In this document: positions 6,969 to 7,253 of the stretch, piece by piece
How the letters are laid out: each line of letters starts with the position of its first letter
Position numbering within the stretch: position 1 is the stretch's first letter
From: an uncultured bacterium
GTDB taxonomy: Bacteria > Methylomirabilota > Methylomirabilia > Rokubacteriales > CSP1-6
Reading direction: 5' to 3'
NCBI GenBank assembly: GCA_946479205.1
Contig: CAMLFJ010000164.1
Location: forward strand, 1-7,253
DNA length: 7,253 nucleotides
The notes under the pieces: generated by a model
Told to the model about the DNA's origin: nothing
Database searches by the model: none
What the model saw: only the letters and a program-made list of their open reading frames with translations
Made by a program: the position numbers and the translations under genes

Positions 6969-7243
6969 CCGCGCGACATGTTCACCGGACTCGTGGAGGA
7001 GATGGGAAAGATGGTCGCCAGGGGAAATTTGCCCGAGATCGCCATCTTGAACAACGTTTGTGCCACCTGCGCATTGGCTTCGGTTGCACTTTTGTCCAGC
7101 TCCGGGCGAAAGTGCCGGCGCAGAGTCTTGACCGATCGAATGTCAATCACGCATGCGATTTCCTCCTGCGGGGTGCCAAGAGCCGCCATCGACTTCACCG
7201 TGCGGCGCTGTTCCGGTGTCGGCATCAATCGCGGACGGGCCAT
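6962..7243 (-). CDS. Small phage-type helix-turn-helix protein, authentic N-terminal part with a chimeric C-terminus
   Basis: The reading frame starts at ATG 7243 (MARPRLMPTPEQ) and gives 93 residues. Residues 1 to about 79 resemble a family of small phage- or prophage-associated proteins that I recognise only from general pattern. They have an N-terminal PTPEQRRTVKSMAALG stretch, a predicted helix-turn-helix around TPQEEIACVIDI to KTLRRHF (about 24-45), and an ELDKSATEANAQVAQTLFKM helix followed by an SGK..ATIF segment. In relatives the text after ATIF normally continues with a Trp-containing tail. Here it changes to PISSTSPVNMSRGQ, which is simply the reverse strand of the ribE start and ribD end. 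The native gene is therefore truncated after about 79 residues. DNA binding is inferred; the true function is unknown. Its base composition (about 59% GC by hand count over 7021-7253) is lower than its neighbours'. Only 10 bases precede the start, with no visible ribosome site. Confidence 0.6.
   Translation of the reverse strand: MARPRLMPTPEQRRTVKSMAALGTPQEEIACVIDIRSVKTLRRHFRPELDKSATEANAQVAQTLFKMAISGKFPLATIFPISSTSPVNMSRGQ
6978..7019 (+). pseudogene. ribE: Riboflavin synthase (RibE, alpha subunit), first ~14 codons only, interrupted
   Basis: The ATG 9 bases after ribD begins MFTGLVEEMGKMVA, the almost invariant N-terminus of riboflavin synthase, which converts two 6,7-dimethyl-8-ribityllumazine molecules into riboflavin. 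Its place directly after ribD supports the call. After about residue 14 the frame stays open to the window end, but the residues (RGNLPEIAILNNVCATC and on) do not resemble the enzyme. They are the opposite-strand reading of a different gene. The enzyme, normally about 200 residues, is thus cut off. The break lies within about 7007-7019, where the bases fit both ribE and the opposing gene. Whether this is a true disruption or an assembly join cannot be told here. Confidence 0.75.
7007..7019. other. Junction between the ribE reading and the phage-type gene, with shared bases
   Basis: AAAGATGGTCGCC reads as the K-M-V-A part of the riboflavin synthase N-terminus on the + strand. On the - strand it reads as the A-T-I-F part of the phage-type protein. 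To the left everything is ribD/ribE with very high GC; to the right everything is the phage-type gene with lower GC. Such a short overlap fits either microhomology-mediated joining or a false join during amplification or assembly. No inverted terminal repeats, target duplication or insertion-sequence end can be seen here. Confidence 0.65.
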
Positions 7244-7253
7244 GTCATTCGCA

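Noticed and set aside
6978..7253. A complete 92-codon + strand protein running from the ribE start to the window end
   Set aside because: Only the first 14 codons or so match riboflavin synthase; the rest is the opposite-strand reading of the phage-type gene and has no coding character of its own.

Overview
The window is an ordinary high-GC bacterial housekeeping segment (mostly well above 65% GC, with very strong G/C third-position bias) that ends in an abrupt foreign junction. In order it carries the 3' end of secA, a complete smc, a RodZ-like membrane protein gene, a complete ftsY, a complete ribD, and then the first 14 codons or so of ribE (riboflavin synthase). All of these are on the + strand. 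The conserved cores are textbook, so the calls are secure. The lineage is not: high GC, a Gram-negative-looking gene set and a short FtsY would fit Rokubacteria/Methylomirabilota-like or deltaproteobacterial-like soil bacteria, but that is only an impression.

Layout: secA ends at 318 and is followed by a GGGG/T-run terminator-like hairpin (about 367-388) and a weak promoter-like patch, so smc (447-4004) probably begins a new transcription unit. A RodZ-like gene (4025-4891) follows after 20 bases, and its stop overlaps the GTG start of ftsY (GTGA, 4888-4891). ribD (5874-6968) follows after 47 bases, and a ribE start codon lies 9 bases after the ribD stop. The segment thus combines protein export (SecA, FtsY), chromosome organisation (SMC), probable cell-shape scaffolding (RodZ-like) and riboflavin synthesis (RibD, RibE).

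From about 7007-7019 onward the ribE sequence stops making sense. The remaining bases encode, on the opposite strand, the N-terminal part of a small phage-type helix-turn-helix protein. By hand count 138 of the 233 bases from 7021 to 7253 are G or C (about 59%), clearly lower than the genes before it. The two unrelated coding sequences meet within a stretch of about 13 bases that fits both. This is either a real insertion or rearrangement that destroyed ribE, or a chimeric assembly join near a contig end. The sequence alone cannot decide, but an artefact is the simpler explanation.

I found no RNA genes, CRISPR arrays, complete mobile elements or convincing new system. The points worth a second look are the junction, the near absence of Shine-Dalgarno sequences together with a promoter placed for leaderless translation of the rodZ-like gene, and some residue changes in normally conserved motifs of FtsY and SMC.
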